A stretch of 64,000 nucleotides of DNA from Bacteroidaceae bacterium (GTDB lineage Bacteria > Bacteroidota > Bacteroidia > Bacteroidales > Bacteroidaceae), in assembly GCA_017935785.1 (NCBI GenBank), contig JAGBGU010000075.1, forward strand, positions 20,877 to 84,876, read 5' to 3'. Shown here piece after piece: positions 25,839-36,800 of the stretch (the stretch's first letter is position 1; each line of letters starts with the position of its first letter). Below the pieces are notes generated by a model that made no database searches, was not told the origin of the DNA, and was given only the letters and a program-made list of their open reading frames with translations. The position numbers and the translations under genes are program-made.

Positions 25839-26708
25839 ATGGAAACATCAGAACTTTTAAAACGTGTTCGTCAGATTGAAATAAAAACGAAGGGTCTGAG
25901 CAGAAATATCTTTGCCGGAGAGTATCATAGTGCTTTCAAAGGTCGGGGTATGGCTTTTGCCGAGGTTCGTGAATATCAATACGGTGATGATATACGTGAC
26001 ATAGAATGGAATGTAACAGCAAGGTTCAACAAACCGTTTATCAAGGTTTTTGAGGAAGAGCGTGAACTGACTGTAATGTTGCTGGTAGATGTAAGCGGAA
26101 GCCACAACTTTGGAACCTCTCGCCAAATGACACGAGAAATGGTTGCAGAAATTGCGGCTACGTTGGCTTTCTCCGCCATTCAGAACAACGATAAAATTGG
26201 TGTGATCTTTTTTTCTGACCGGATAGAAAAATTTATCCCTCCGCAGAAAGGAAGAAAACATATTTTATATATTATTCGTGAATTGCTCGAATTCAAACCT
26301 GAAAGTTTGCGGACTAATGTATCTCAGGCTGTCGAATTTTTGACACAAGTTATCAAGCGTCGTTGTACGGCCTTTATATTAAGCGATTTCTTGGATACGA
26401 AAGATTTTCGTCAGCCACTAACTATAGCCAATCGGAAGCATGATGTTGTCGCTATTCAGGTTTATGACAGAAGAATAGCCGAGCTGCCTGATATTGGCCT
26501 TATGAAAGTTCGAGACGCTGAAACGGGATATGAGACTATTATTGATACAAGCTGTAAGGCAGTCCGAAATGCGCAAGCCTCTTGGTGGAAACGTCATTCA
26601 ATGCATATTCAAGATATTTTTAACAGAAGTAATGTTGATTCTGTTAGTATCAGAACTGACCAGGATTATGTAGTTTCATTGATGGGACTTTTTGCCAAGC
26701 GTATTTAA
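25839..26708 (+). CDS. DUF58 / VWA-like protein of the Bat operon
   Basis: This 289-residue protein carries the DUF58 signature VREYQYGDDIRDIEWNVTAR (residues 48-67), leading into a VWA-like domain with DVSGSHNFG (MIDAS DxSxS). There is no signal peptide, so it is cytoplasmic. It is almost always paired with MoxR, probably as the client or adaptor linking the ATPase to the membrane VWA proteins. The gene lies 14 bases after moxR, and the next gene begins 12 bases after it. Confidence 0.94.
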   Translation: METSELLKRVRQIEIKTKGLSRNIFAGEYHSAFKGRGMAFAEVREYQYGDDIRDIEWNVTARFNKPFIKVFEEERELTVMLLVDVSGSHNFGTSRQMTREMVAEIAATLAFSAIQNNDKIGVIFFSDRIEKFIPPQKGRKHILYIIRELLEFKPESLRTNVSQAVEFLTQVIKRRCTAFILSDFLDTKDFRQPLTIANRKHDVVAIQVYDRRIAELPDIGLMKVRDAETGYETIIDTSCKAVRNAQASWWKRHSMHIQDIFNRSNVDSVSIRTDQDYVVSLMGLFAKRI

Positions 26709-26719
26709 CCCTGAGTAGT

Positions 26720-27805
26720 ATGCAAAAAAGAAAGTTATTATATATTTTTATCTCGTTGTTTACCTTGTACTCGGCCACAATCAGTGCCCAAGTACAGATA
26801 GACATTAAAATTGACAGTGTACAGTTGTTTGTTGGGGAACAGACAGGAATCACCCTTAAAGTGACAGCCGATTCAGGAAAAAAAGTATCCTTTCCTGAAT
26901 TAAAACCAGGTAATGAGCTAGTTCCTAATATTGAGATAATAGATGTACAGTCTGTAGATACTGTGTTTCTGAATGAAGGTAAAAGAGTTGAACTTATTCA
27001 AAAGTATACCATTACGGCTTGGGACTCTGCATTATATTATTTACCGCCCTTTAAGGTTAATGTAGATAACAAGGTTGATAGTTCAAAAAGCTTGGCTCTC
27101 AAAGTGTATACATTGGATGTAGACACACTTCATCTCGATAAATTCTATCCCCCTAGAGGAGTTATGGAGCCACCTTTTGACTGGAACGATTGGGACAATT
27201 TGCTGTATTCGGCCTTCGCTATTGTTCTGATGGTTATTATAGCCTTTTTCTTGTTTGATTTTGCTCGTCGTGGCAAACCCATCGTACGAATTATACGAAG
27301 AAAGAAGAAGCTGCCTCCTCATCAGGTTGCAATAGAAGAAATCGAACGAATTAAAGCTGACAAAAAATGGGCGGAAGAGGATAGTAAGGAATATTATACA
27401 TTGTTGACTGATGCATTGAGAAATTATATTAGGGAACGATATGGCTTCAATGCGATGGAAATGACTTCATCGGAAATTATAGAACATTTGCTAAATGAAG
27501 GTAATCCTGAATGTCTTAATGAGTTGCGTGAGATATTTATTACTGCTGATTTAGTGAAGTTTGCCAAACATTCAACATTAATAAACGAGAATGACGCTAA
27601 TCTGGTAGCTGCTATAGAATACATTAACCAGACAAAGATTGAAGTTGACCCCAATCAGAAACCAGAACCCGAGATTATTAAGGAAACAGATAGCCGCAGG
27701 CTTAACCAAGTTGTGGCTATGTGGATAATTTCCGCATTACTATTGACAGTTTCTGTCGGTCTCTTATGCTGGGTTGTTTGGAAAAGTATGGATATTTTGA
27801 TGTAA
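26720..27805 (+). CDS. BatD-like membrane protein of the Bat operon
   Basis: This 361-residue protein has a signal peptide (about 1-23, ending ISAQV). An oxygen-tolerance/BatD-like beta-rich periplasmic region (24-150) contains LFVGEQTGITLKV, and a membrane helix lies at about 161-181. A basic cytoplasmic segment with YYTLLTDALRNYIRERYG follows, similar to the C-terminal cytoplasmic part of BatD, and then a final membrane helix (about 332-355). It occupies the place of the small unnamed gene between DUF58 and BatA in other Bacteroidales. It probably scaffolds the VWA proteins in the membrane; no enzymatic motif is seen. Confidence 0.8.
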   Translation: MQKRKLLYIFISLFTLYSATISAQVQIDIKIDSVQLFVGEQTGITLKVTADSGKKVSFPELKPGNELVPNIEIIDVQSVDTVFLNEGKRVELIQKYTITAWDSALYYLPPFKVNVDNKVDSSKSLALKVYTLDVDTLHLDKFYPPRGVMEPPFDWNDWDNLLYSAFAIVLMVIIAFFLFDFARRGKPIVRIIRRKKKLPPHQVAIEEIERIKADKKWAEEDSKEYYTLLTDALRNYIRERYGFNAMEMTSSEIIEHLLNEGNPECLNELREIFITADLVKFAKHSTLINENDANLVAAIEYINQTKIEVDPNQKPEPEIIKETDSRRLNQVVAMWIISALLLTVSVGLLCWVVWKSMDILM

Positions 27806-27812
27806 TTGTACT

Positions 27813-28811
27813 ATGGACTTTGCTAATTTTGAATATTTGTTTCTGTTTGTTCTGCTTGTACCCTATATAATCTGGTACATGATTAATAGAGGACATTCTA
27901 CGCCCTCTATGAGAATAAGTACAACAGAATCTTTCTTTCATGCGCCAAAATCTTTCAGGCAACATTTAATTCATCTGCCTTTTTTATGCCGTATTATATG
28001 CCTTTCTTGTGCAATAATCGCTTTGGCCCGACCTCAAACCACTAATAATTGGAGCAATAAAACCGTAGAGGGCATAGACATTATGCTTTGTATGGATATG
28101 AGTACCAGTATGTTGGCCGAAGACTTGAAACCAAATCGTATTGAAGCCGCAAAGAAGGTAGCCATTGAGTTCATCTCTGGCAGACCTGATGATAATATCG
28201 GACTGACCGTTTTCGCTGGCGAAGCTTATACGCAGTGTCCTATGACAGTAGACCATGCCGCACTTTTGAATATGCTTAATGGAATGCGTGTTGATATGGC
28301 ACAACAAGGATTAATAGAGGATGGTACAGCGATTGGTATGGGTATTGCTAATGCAATTACCAGATTAAAGGACAGTAAGGCTAAAAGTAAAGTAATCATT
28401 CTGCTTACAGACGGTACCAACAATAAAGGTCAGATAAGCCCCAATACTGCCGCAGATATTGCCAAAAGTTTTGGTATCAGAGTTTACACGATAGGTGTCG
28501 GTACTAACGGAACTGCCCCATATCCGGTTTCTGTGGCTGGAAGAATAGAATATATGAATGTTCCTGTTGAAATTGATACCAAAACGCTTGCGACGATTGC
28601 AGCCAAAACTGATGGTGAATTCTATAGGGCACAAAATACTGAGAAGTTGAGAGAGGTATACCAGCAGATTGACAAATTGGAAAAGACTAAAATGAACATT
28701 AAAAAATATTCCAAGAAATATGAATCCTATGGTATTTTTGCTCTGATAGCCGTACTTTCTTTAATGTTGGAAGTTCTTTTACGTAAAACATTGTTAAAGC
28801 GAATTCCATAA
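27813..28811 (+). CDS. batA: Aerotolerance protein BatA (VWA domain)
   Basis: This 332-residue membrane protein has N-terminal hydrophobic helices at about 7-25 and 53-72. A VWA domain follows with intact MIDAS DMSTS (95-99), then AGEAYTQCPMT and the LLTDGTNNKG segment, and a C-terminal helix (308-328). In Bacteroides fragilis the bat genes are linked to aerotolerance; elsewhere they support envelope integrity. It is seven bases after the BatD-like gene and followed by batB after 12 bases. Paralogous to batB throughout its length. Confidence 0.93.
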   Translation: MDFANFEYLFLFVLLVPYIIWYMINRGHSTPSMRISTTESFFHAPKSFRQHLIHLPFLCRIICLSCAIIALARPQTTNNWSNKTVEGIDIMLCMDMSTSMLAEDLKPNRIEAAKKVAIEFISGRPDDNIGLTVFAGEAYTQCPMTVDHAALLNMLNGMRVDMAQQGLIEDGTAIGMGIANAITRLKDSKAKSKVIILLTDGTNNKGQISPNTAADIAKSFGIRVYTIGVGTNGTAPYPVSVAGRIEYMNVPVEIDTKTLATIAAKTDGEFYRAQNTEKLREVYQQIDKLEKTKMNIKKYSKKYESYGIFALIAVLSLMLEVLLRKTLLKRIP

Positions 28812-28823
28812 ATAGTATATTTT

Positions 28824-29846
28824 ATGTTTAGATTTGAAAACCCGCATTATCTGTATTTACTATTTGTATTGGCAATTCTTGTCGTACTTCACTATCTTTC
28901 CATATACCGCCAAAAACAAAACATAAAAAAAATCGGTGATCCGGATTTGGTAAAACAATTGCTCATTGATGTTTCAAAAGTAAGGCCGGAAATAAAGTTC
29001 TGGTTAGTTCTTTGCGCTTTGGCCTCTTTTATTATCGCATTGGCAAGGCCTCAATACGGTACAAGAGTAGAGACTGCCGAGAGACAAGGAATAGAATGTA
29101 TTATTGCTTTGGACGTAAGCAATTCAATGTTAGCCGAAGATGTCAAGCCGAATCGTCTTTCAAAAGCCAAAATGTTAATAAGCAGTATGGTAGACAATAT
29201 GAAAGATGATAAAGTAGGATTGATTGTTTTCGCTGGTCAGGCTTTTACACAACTCCCGATAACGAGCGATTATGTTAGTGCAAAAATGTTCCTTGAAACT
29301 ATTGATCCTTCCATGATCAGCGTGCAAGGAACCGATGTGGCTGAAGCATTGAAACTGGCTTCAAAAAGCTTTACCCAACAAGAAAATGTGAGTCGTGCAA
29401 TTTTTGTCATTACAGACGGAGAAGACAATGAGGGTATGGCAGTTGAGGCTGCAAAGGATGCAGCGTCAATGGGAATGAACGTATATATGTTAGGTGTTGG
29501 TAACCCCAATGGTGCACCAATACCTATTCCTGATACGGACCGTTATATAATAGATGACGAAGGCAATACTGTGATGTCCAAGCTTAATGAAGAAATGTGT
29601 AAAGAAATAGCCAAAGCCGGAAACGGTTCATATATATATGTTGATAACAGCAGTTCTGCACATGACAAGCTTCAGGCTCAAATAGACAAACTGTCCAAAT
29701 CAACATTAGAAAGTCATGTTTATAGCGAATTTGACGAACAGTATCAGGGATTTATAATTCTTGGACTTCTGCTTTTGCTATTTGATATTTTAATAATAGA
29801 GCGTGTAAACCATTTGTTGAACTTTTCACGTTTTTTCAAAAAATAG
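28824..29846 (+). CDS. batB: Aerotolerance protein BatB (VWA domain)
   Basis: This 340-residue paralogue of BatA has the same layout: N-terminal helices (about 10-25 and 59-75), MIDAS DVSNS (97-101), AGQAFTQLPIT, VITDGEDNEG, and a C-terminal helix near 305-325. BatA and BatB presumably form a heteromeric membrane complex acted on by MoxR. batC follows after nine bases. Confidence 0.93.
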   Translation: MFRFENPHYLYLLFVLAILVVLHYLSIYRQKQNIKKIGDPDLVKQLLIDVSKVRPEIKFWLVLCALASFIIALARPQYGTRVETAERQGIECIIALDVSNSMLAEDVKPNRLSKAKMLISSMVDNMKDDKVGLIVFAGQAFTQLPITSDYVSAKMFLETIDPSMISVQGTDVAEALKLASKSFTQQENVSRAIFVITDGEDNEGMAVEAAKDAASMGMNVYMLGVGNPNGAPIPIPDTDRYIIDDEGNTVMSKLNEEMCKEIAKAGNGSYIYVDNSSSAHDKLQAQIDKLSKSTLESHVYSEFDEQYQGFIILGLLLLLFDILIIERVNHLLNFSRFFKK

Positions 29847-29855
29847 TTTTTCCTT

Positions 29856-30551
29856 ATGAATAAAATACAGTCTATCCTATTATTGTTCTTGTTAACGTCC
29901 ATCTCAGCGATTGCACAAAGTGACCGCGATTACATTCGTAGGGGAAACCGCTTTATGCGAGACAGCATTTTTGATAAGGCACAAATTGAATATCAGAAAG
30001 CAATAGAAGCAGATAATACAAATGCTTTGGCCCATTATAATCTTGGTAATGCTTTGCTTTATCAAAATAAGGCAGAAGATGCCATGAAAGAATATGAGCA
30101 GGCAGCAAAGATGGAGACTAACAAAGTTCGTAAAGCCCAGGTTTACCATAATATGGGTGTTCTTTTACAGTCTGCAAAACAAATAGACAAAGCTTTGGCC
30201 TGTTATAAAGAATCTTTGCGAAATGATCCTTCACAAGACGATACACGATATAATTATGTTCTTTGTCTTTATCAACTAAAGAATAACCAGAACCAAGATG
30301 ACCAAAACCAAGAGCAGGACGATCAGGGTGAGGACAAAAAGAATGAAAAAGACAAGCAAGAGCAGCAAAAGCAAGATCAGAAAAATGAGGATAAACAGGA
30401 GCAAAAAGAACAGCCCGACCCCAATAAAATGAGTAAGGAAAATGCTGAACAGATGTTGCAGGCAGCAATGCAAGATGAGAAAGAAACGCAAGAAAAGATT
30501 CAGCAGGCCATGCAACAACCACAACGTAAACAGCTTAAGAAACAATGGTAA
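29856..30551 (+). CDS. batC: Aerotolerance protein BatC (TPR protein)
   Basis: This 231-residue exported protein has a signal peptide (1-20, ending ISAIAQ). TPR units follow at about 23-130 (NALAHYNLGNALLYQNKAEDAMKEY and the next repeat), then a Gln/Lys/Asp/Glu-rich hydrophilic linker (about 145-200), ending in a helical Gln-rich tail. It matches the periplasmic BatC of Bat operons, which is thought to act as a protein-interaction scaffold with BatB. batD starts 45 bases downstream. Confidence 0.9.
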   Translation: MNKIQSILLLFLLTSISAIAQSDRDYIRRGNRFMRDSIFDKAQIEYQKAIEADNTNALAHYNLGNALLYQNKAEDAMKEYEQAAKMETNKVRKAQVYHNMGVLLQSAKQIDKALACYKESLRNDPSQDDTRYNYVLCLYQLKNNQNQDDQNQEQDDQGEDKKNEKDKQEQQKQDQKNEDKQEQKEQPDPNKMSKENAEQMLQAAMQDEKETQEKIQQAMQQPQRKQLKKQW

Positions 30552-30596
30552 AGTATTGATAATACATTTGTAATAATAGATATAAATTATTCTAAG

Positions 30597-32423
30597 ATGC
30601 GGAAATATATTTTGATATTATTCATCTTTCTCACTACAATAGTTTCAGCCCAAGTAACTGTACAACTTCAGGCACCCAATCAAGCTGAAGTGGGGGATAA
30701 AATAAGAATCAGTTATGTAGTGAATACAAATGACGTTGAAGATTTCCAGGTTAAGGATTTTCCGGGATTCAGAGTGCTGTACGGACCAAGTACCAGCTCT
30801 CAAAGCAGTTTTTCAATGGTTAACGGTAAAACTACACGCAATAGCAGTATCACGTTTACTTATACCGTACAGCCGACCGAAGAAGGCGTTTTTGAAATTC
30901 CAGCTGGTACTGTTGTAGTAAAAGGAAAAACTTATACCAGCAAAAGTGGACAGATAGAAATCCTGCCAGCTTCATCTTCATCGTCCAGTAATTCATCCGG
31001 ACATAATGGAATGCATGATAGTGCTGAAAATGAAGAACCACAGGGCAGAAGCAACTTATCTATTGGCGACAAAGAACTATACATGGATGTGTCTGCATCT
31101 AAAACAACTGTTTATGAACAAGAAGCAGTTTTGCTGACATATAAATTGTATACTCTTGTCAATATCCAGCAACTTTCGGGAGAGATGCCTGAGCTTGATG
31201 GCTTTCATGTACAGGAAATAGATTCTAAGGCACAAATGTCGTTAAAATACGAGCGTGTCAATGGAAGAAACTATGGTACTGCAATATGGCGGCAGTATGT
31301 GCTTTTCCCCCAAAAGAGTGGAAAAATGACAGTTCCGTCAATTGATTTTGAAGCGCAGATAGAGGTACACAATACAAGTATGGATCCCTTTGACATATTC
31401 TTTGGTGGGGGAAGCTTGTCACAATTAGTAAAGAAAAAGATAAAAACACCAGCCGTAGAACTGGATGTTAAACAATTGCCTTCTCCACGTCCCGATAATT
31501 TCAACGGAGCGGTAGGCAGTTATCAAGTTTCAGGATCTCTTACCCCTCAGGAACTAAAAGCTAATGATGCTGCAACATTAAGACTTGTCATCAGCGGTTA
31601 TGGCAATATGAAACTGATGAAAGCCCCAGTTGTCAAGTTTCCCAAAGATTTTGAAGTTTATGATCCCAAAAAAGAGGACAAGACCGTACACACGCATCAA
31701 GGTGCCAAAGGCAATGTGCTCTACGATTATATTGTTGTGCCCAGACATGGGGGTAAATATAATATCCCACCTGTAGAATTCTGCTATTTTGACATTGATA
31801 AAAACAGTTACCAGACGTTAAGAACGGATTCATTCCGTTTGTCGGTGGAGAAATCAGCAAATGAAAGCCATGTATCTGCCCAGTCGCAAGAAGATTTGAA
31901 AGTATTGGGTAGTGACATTCATTTTATCAAATTAGGAAAAGTGAATGTAGACAACAATGACAATGCTTTCATTGTAAGTGCCAAGTATAAACTGATCTAC
32001 ATCGTTTTGTCTGTACTTTTTATTATTCTTTCTGCCATTTTCAAACGTTATATTAAAACGAATGCAAATTATACTCGCAATCGTATTAAAAAGGCTGGAA
32101 AAGCAGCAAATAAGCGTTTGCATACTGCTGAAAAACTAATGCACGAAAGAAAAGTTGAAGCTTTCTATGATGAAGTAATGAGGGCCTTGCTCGGATATGC
32201 CGGTGATAAGTTGAACATGCATACTGTTGATTTGACAAAGGATAATGTTCGGCAGGCTTTAGCCCAAAAACAAGTGGATAATGCAATAATTGATGCTTAT
32301 CTTGATATTGTAGCCCAGTGCGAGTATGCACGTTTTGCCCCTGGAGATCCTAATGCTACTATGGACAGAATCTTTACGGAAGCCACTGAGGCCATAAACA
32401 AATTGGACACCATATTAAAATAA
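30597..32423 (+). CDS. batD: Aerotolerance protein BatD
   Basis: This 608-residue BatD has a signal peptide (1-18) and several beta-sandwich modules, the first with VGDKIRISYVV and GPSTSSQSS. A Ser-rich linker lies near residue 125-140, and one membrane helix at about 462-482. A cytoplasmic helical domain with YDEVMRALLGYAGDKLNM follows, the same region type as in the upstream BatD-like protein. It is the largest periplasmic component of the Bat system. batE starts nine bases later. Confidence 0.92.
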   Translation: MRKYILILFIFLTTIVSAQVTVQLQAPNQAEVGDKIRISYVVNTNDVEDFQVKDFPGFRVLYGPSTSSQSSFSMVNGKTTRNSSITFTYTVQPTEEGVFEIPAGTVVVKGKTYTSKSGQIEILPASSSSSSNSSGHNGMHDSAENEEPQGRSNLSIGDKELYMDVSASKTTVYEQEAVLLTYKLYTLVNIQQLSGEMPELDGFHVQEIDSKAQMSLKYERVNGRNYGTAIWRQYVLFPQKSGKMTVPSIDFEAQIEVHNTSMDPFDIFFGGGSLSQLVKKKIKTPAVELDVKQLPSPRPDNFNGAVGSYQVSGSLTPQELKANDAATLRLVISGYGNMKLMKAPVVKFPKDFEVYDPKKEDKTVHTHQGAKGNVLYDYIVVPRHGGKYNIPPVEFCYFDIDKNSYQTLRTDSFRLSVEKSANESHVSAQSQEDLKVLGSDIHFIKLGKVNVDNNDNAFIVSAKYKLIYIVLSVLFIILSAIFKRYIKTNANYTRNRIKKAGKAANKRLHTAEKLMHERKVEAFYDEVMRALLGYAGDKLNMHTVDLTKDNVRQALAQKQVDNAIIDAYLDIVAQCEYARFAPGDPNATMDRIFTEATEAINKLDTILK

Positions 32424-32432
32424 ATAACAGCC

Positions 32433-33194
32433 ATGTATAAAGTAATCCTCATATTATCCTTAATGCTCTTTTCTGCTAAAGGGTACTCCAATGACAGCAT
32501 TCAATATATAAAGTCTGAAGCGGACAGCGCATATATACAAAACCAATACGAACGTGCTGTTGAACTTTATCTGCAGCTTGCCAATGAATGCAAAAACGAC
32601 GCTCAATTATACTATAATTTAGGTTGTGCATATTATCGTATGGACAGTATAGCCAAGAGTGTTCTTTGGCTTGAGCGTGCAGCAAAGATTGCACCGGACG
32701 ACAGCGATATAATTTATAATCTTGATTTGGTGCGCACTAAAACCATTGACCGTTTCATTCCCCTTCATGAAATATTTTTTCTGAGAGTATACCGCAGTGT
32801 GGCTAATATGTTCAGTTCGTATAAGTGGTGTTGTATAGGCATTACCTTTTTTGTGTTGTTCCTTTTTGCACTCGCCCTATACATTTTTTCTCCAAAGATG
32901 TCATTACGTAAAACTGGATTTTTTACAGCCATTTTGTTCCTGCTGTTAACTGTTTTTTCAAACGTATTTGCATATAATCAGTATAAAATTGCCGAATCAA
33001 GCATTAAGGGGGTTGTTATGTCGACATCAGTTACGGTAAAAAGTACGCCTTCACAAAGCGGTAACGACCTTTTTATAATTCATGAAGGAACATGTTTTGA
33101 GATAAAGGATGACTCAATGAAAGAGTGGGCACAGATAAGGCTGTCAGACGGAAAAACAGGTTGGATTGAGAAGAAATCCTTTGAACGGATATGA
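32433..33194 (+). CDS. batE: Aerotolerance protein BatE (TPR and SH3-like)
   Basis: This 253-residue protein has a signal peptide (1-19) and TPR units (about 25-100, YYNLGCAYYRMDSIAKSVLWL). Two membrane helices lie at about 130-150 and 162-180, and a C-terminal SH3-like domain at about 190-253 (VKSTPSQSGNDLF to GKTGWIEKKSFERI). This is the BatE arrangement. The stop overlaps the ATG of the PAP2 gene by four bases, linking the Bat genes to the downstream set. Confidence 0.92.
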   Translation: MYKVILILSLMLFSAKGYSNDSIQYIKSEADSAYIQNQYERAVELYLQLANECKNDAQLYYNLGCAYYRMDSIAKSVLWLERAAKIAPDDSDIIYNLDLVRTKTIDRFIPLHEIFFLRVYRSVANMFSSYKWCCIGITFFVLFLFALALYIFSPKMSLRKTGFFTAILFLLLTVFSNVFAYNQYKIAESSIKGVVMSTSVTVKSTPSQSGNDLFIIHEGTCFEIKDDSMKEWAQIRLSDGKTGWIEKKSFERI

Positions 33195-33886
33195 TGTTTG
33201 CCGATACTATAAAACAGTGGGATATAAACCTTTTGCTTGCGCTGAACGGCAGTGAGTGTGCATATCTGGACGGCATAATGTGGACCATTACTCACACTTC
33301 AACCTGGCTTCTCCTCTTTTGTGCTATATTTTATCTTCTTATTAAGAATAATGATTTTAGAACAAGCCTGTTGGTCTTCCTGCTTGTCGCACTTTTGATT
33401 ACTGTGGCAGACCAGGTGGCGAGCGGAATATGCAAACCGCTGTTCCAACGCTTAAGGCCCACACATGACCCGGTTGTGGGAAGTATGATAGATATAGTCA
33501 ACGGTTATAAGGGGGGCAGATATGGTTTCTTTTCCAGCCATGCATCCAATACTTTTGCCGCCGCTACTTTTTTTTCATTGCTGTTTCATAAAAAGTCGTT
33601 TACAATCATTTTATATATATGGGCGGCATTATGTACATACAGCCGATTGTATTTAGGTGTACATTATCCTTCCGACGTAATTGTCGGAATGGGGTTTGGG
33701 GTATTATGCGGTATTGTCTTTTATGAACTGTACCTTTTTTCTATAAAGGTTATTTCACGTTATAAACATTTAAGTGGAGGCAAAACCGGAGAGCCAAAGC
33801 ATGATTTTCCAATGCTGTTATTTTCATTTGCATTGACTGGTGTCTATATTTTAATAAGGGCAAGATGGTATGCAGATTCGTTCTAA
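33191..33886 (+). CDS. PAP2-family membrane phosphatase
   Basis: This 231-residue multi-pass membrane phosphatase has the three PAP2 motifs: K82-x6-RP (KPLFQRLRP), SSHA with His117 (in place of PSGH), and SR-x5-H-x3-D (Ser151/Arg152, His158, Asp162). Family members dephosphorylate undecaprenyl pyrophosphate, lipid A or phosphatidylglycerol phosphate; the substrate cannot be decided. Translationally coupled to batE (ATGA overlap), it overlaps the next gene, the sensor kinase, by 17 bases. Confidence 0.92.
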   Translation: MMFADTIKQWDINLLLALNGSECAYLDGIMWTITHTSTWLLLFCAIFYLLIKNNDFRTSLLVFLLVALLITVADQVASGICKPLFQRLRPTHDPVVGSMIDIVNGYKGGRYGFFSSHASNTFAAATFFSLLFHKKSFTIILYIWAALCTYSRLYLGVHYPSDVIVGMGFGVLCGIVFYELYLFSIKVISRYKHLSGGKTGEPKHDFPMLLFSFALTGVYILIRARWYADSF

Positions 33887-36800
33887 GTCCATATTTGCTA
33901 CAGTCCTGTTTTGTGTTTTTTTGTGTGCCATAAGCATGCAAACCACTTCATGTTCCGCTCTTGTCTCATCTGAAAATCCTAAAGCCGATTCGCTTAATGT
34001 AAGAGCATATAAGTTCCGTTATGTCAATATTGACTCATCTTTGACGTGTGCGAAAGCCGCTTTGGCTATGTCTGAAGATAAGTCAGCCAGTCAGGCCTTT
34101 GCCTTGAACAATCTTGCGTACATAGCATACCAGCAGATGAGGTATGGAACATCAATAGATTACCTTGACAAAATATATAAGAAAAGCCGCAACCAGATTG
34201 AATTGCTTTGTGCTGACGTGATGTATATGAAGGTAGCACAAAGAACCGGTCAGGGACTTATGTTCTTCAAGCACAGAAATACTGCTTTAAGAAGATTGGA
34301 GCGACTTGCCGAGGAAGAGAACATATTGACGGAAATGCAATATGCCAGACTTACCTATGCAAAATCAGAAATGCACATTGTCTCCAGTACATATTATTTC
34401 TATTACGGACAGGCAGAGCAGGCTATAACCGAAATCAACAAGACCTACCTTGACCCTTCTCTTCCCACCGATACGGCACAATGGCTCTATTACAGGTATA
34501 TGTTAGGTAGCGGCGGACTTCTTAAAGGCCAGGAAAAAGATGTAGTCTTACAGGAATTTGACCATCTGTTTGCCGTTTATACGACAGCCAGCACCGGCGG
34601 ACTGGTGTATTTTCTTGCCAATTCGCTGCAGTCCATGGCATCGTTGTTGGATAATCCCGAGACTTTTGCGTATATCTCAGCCAACAGACCGAATTCACTT
34701 GCATTTCTTCAAAACCAGCATAAACAATGGCATCAGTTGCCGGATATCGAAGATTATGCAAGGTTGTCACTTGTAATGGCTGACCGAGCCTTGCATCTGT
34801 TCCGCAACTATAAGGATCTGTTCCAGCTGGCCTGCGCATACAGAACTGTGGGCGAAATTTATTTCCGTCACGGAAAGTACAATTATGCCTTGCGGCAATT
34901 TACCCATGCTCTTGACCTTGTTGAAAGTCAGAAGCAGCGAAGTAAGTGGCAGGTTCCTTTCTGGACGTTCAGTATAAGGGAATATCTCAGCCTTACATAC
35001 AGTGCTTTGGATGACAAACATAACTCAGACCTCCACCGAAACGCGTATCTCAAATTCTTGGAGCAGTATACACAGGATTATGAGCTGGAAGAACGCAAGC
35101 AACAGCTTGAGATGGAGCTGCACCATACGCGTGTCAGCCTTTTGATATTAGTCGGACTGATTTTATTGAGTGTTATCCTGTTATGGCTTCTCATCAGAAG
35201 AATACTGCATCAGTCCCGGCATCTAACGGATTCCATTCTTAGTATAAGACAATCTTCGGAGTGGAAAAGATTCGCGGAAAGTGCGGAACTTGCCGACACC
35301 GAATTATCAGATTACAGACAGGAACTTGAGGAAATCATACTTCTGCACCAAAAGCATATCAGGGAATATCGGCATGGCAACGTAGAACGCAGGGCAAAGG
35401 TGTCGCTTGTATATGCCATCATCCCTTATCTCGACCGCATTATTGCCGAAGCCAATAAGATGCAGAGAGACGGTGCTGCCGATGAGAACCGTTTGCGTTA
35501 TATCAGCGAATTGTCCGGCGAAATCATGAATGTCAACGATGTCCTCACTGACTGGATTCAGATGCGCCAGGGGCAGTTCAAACTGCATATAACAACTTTC
35601 CCTCTCCAGGAAGTCTTTGATATCATATCGGGTAGCCGGACGATTTTTGCAAAAAAGGGAATAACGCTTAATGTCAGTCCCACCAGCTGCAGGGTTAAGG
35701 CGGATATGGCATTGACCATGTTCATGATTAACACCTTGTGCGACAATGCCCGAAAGTTTACGCCCACAGGCGGCCATGTCAATATCAGCGCCCGGCCTAA
35801 TGAGGATTATGTTGAGGTTTCCGTGTCAGACTCCGGCATCGGATTGTCTGAGCACGATGTGGAGGTGCTTAATCAGAGCAAAATTTACGATCCCTCCCAA
35901 TTGGGCGGACAGAATGAGAACAAAGGTTTCGGCTTTGGCATAATGAATTGTAAGGGCATTATTTCAAAATATAAGAAAACGTCTAAAAAATTCAGTGTCT
36001 GTGACTTTGGCGTTGAAAGTACGTCCGGAAAGGGTAGCCGTTTCTGGTTCAGGCTTCCTGGCATAATGACAGTATTGCTATTTTTCAGCCTTTCGGCTTT
36101 TTCCCAGACCGGTAATGTGTACCAAATGGCAAGCGACAGCATCAGCCGTGCCAATAAAGCCGGTAATTATAATGAGGCCTATGCCTACGGTGATGCGTTT
36201 TTGCGTGATATGCCGCATCCTGTGGACACACCCTCGGTAATCTACATTCTAAACGAGATGGCCGTATCTTCCCTCTCGTTGAAACAGTGGGACAAATACT
36301 ATTCCTGCAATAAGGAATGTGTCCGTTTGCACCATCTCTTTACAGCTGACAGTTCCCTTCCTGCCTATTGCCGGCAGATGGAGCAAATGAAGAGCAACAA
36401 TGTCTTTGTCTATGCCCTTTTGGTGCTGTTGTCCATTGTTGCGCTGGTGCTCTTCTATCTGCTTTCCCTTCGCGGCATCATGCGCCGAGATTCTTATGCC
36501 CATGTCTTTTATAATTGGCTTGTGGAACGTATAGAAGGTTTTGCCGTTATGATGAACAACTATGCCGCCCAACGGCAAAAACAGGATTGGAAGCCTGTGT
36601 TGTCGGAAAAGCCGGAATGGCTGTCAAATGTTCCTGAAAACATGATGCATCTCAATACGGACTGTATGCGCATTATCGAGGAACGTTTCTGCAAAATGGA
36701 CAAGATGATTGACAAGACAGATTCACTTACCGCAACCGGCAGAAAACTCCGTTACGAGGAAGACCGGCTGTATGTAATGAATCAGGTGCTTGACAATTGC

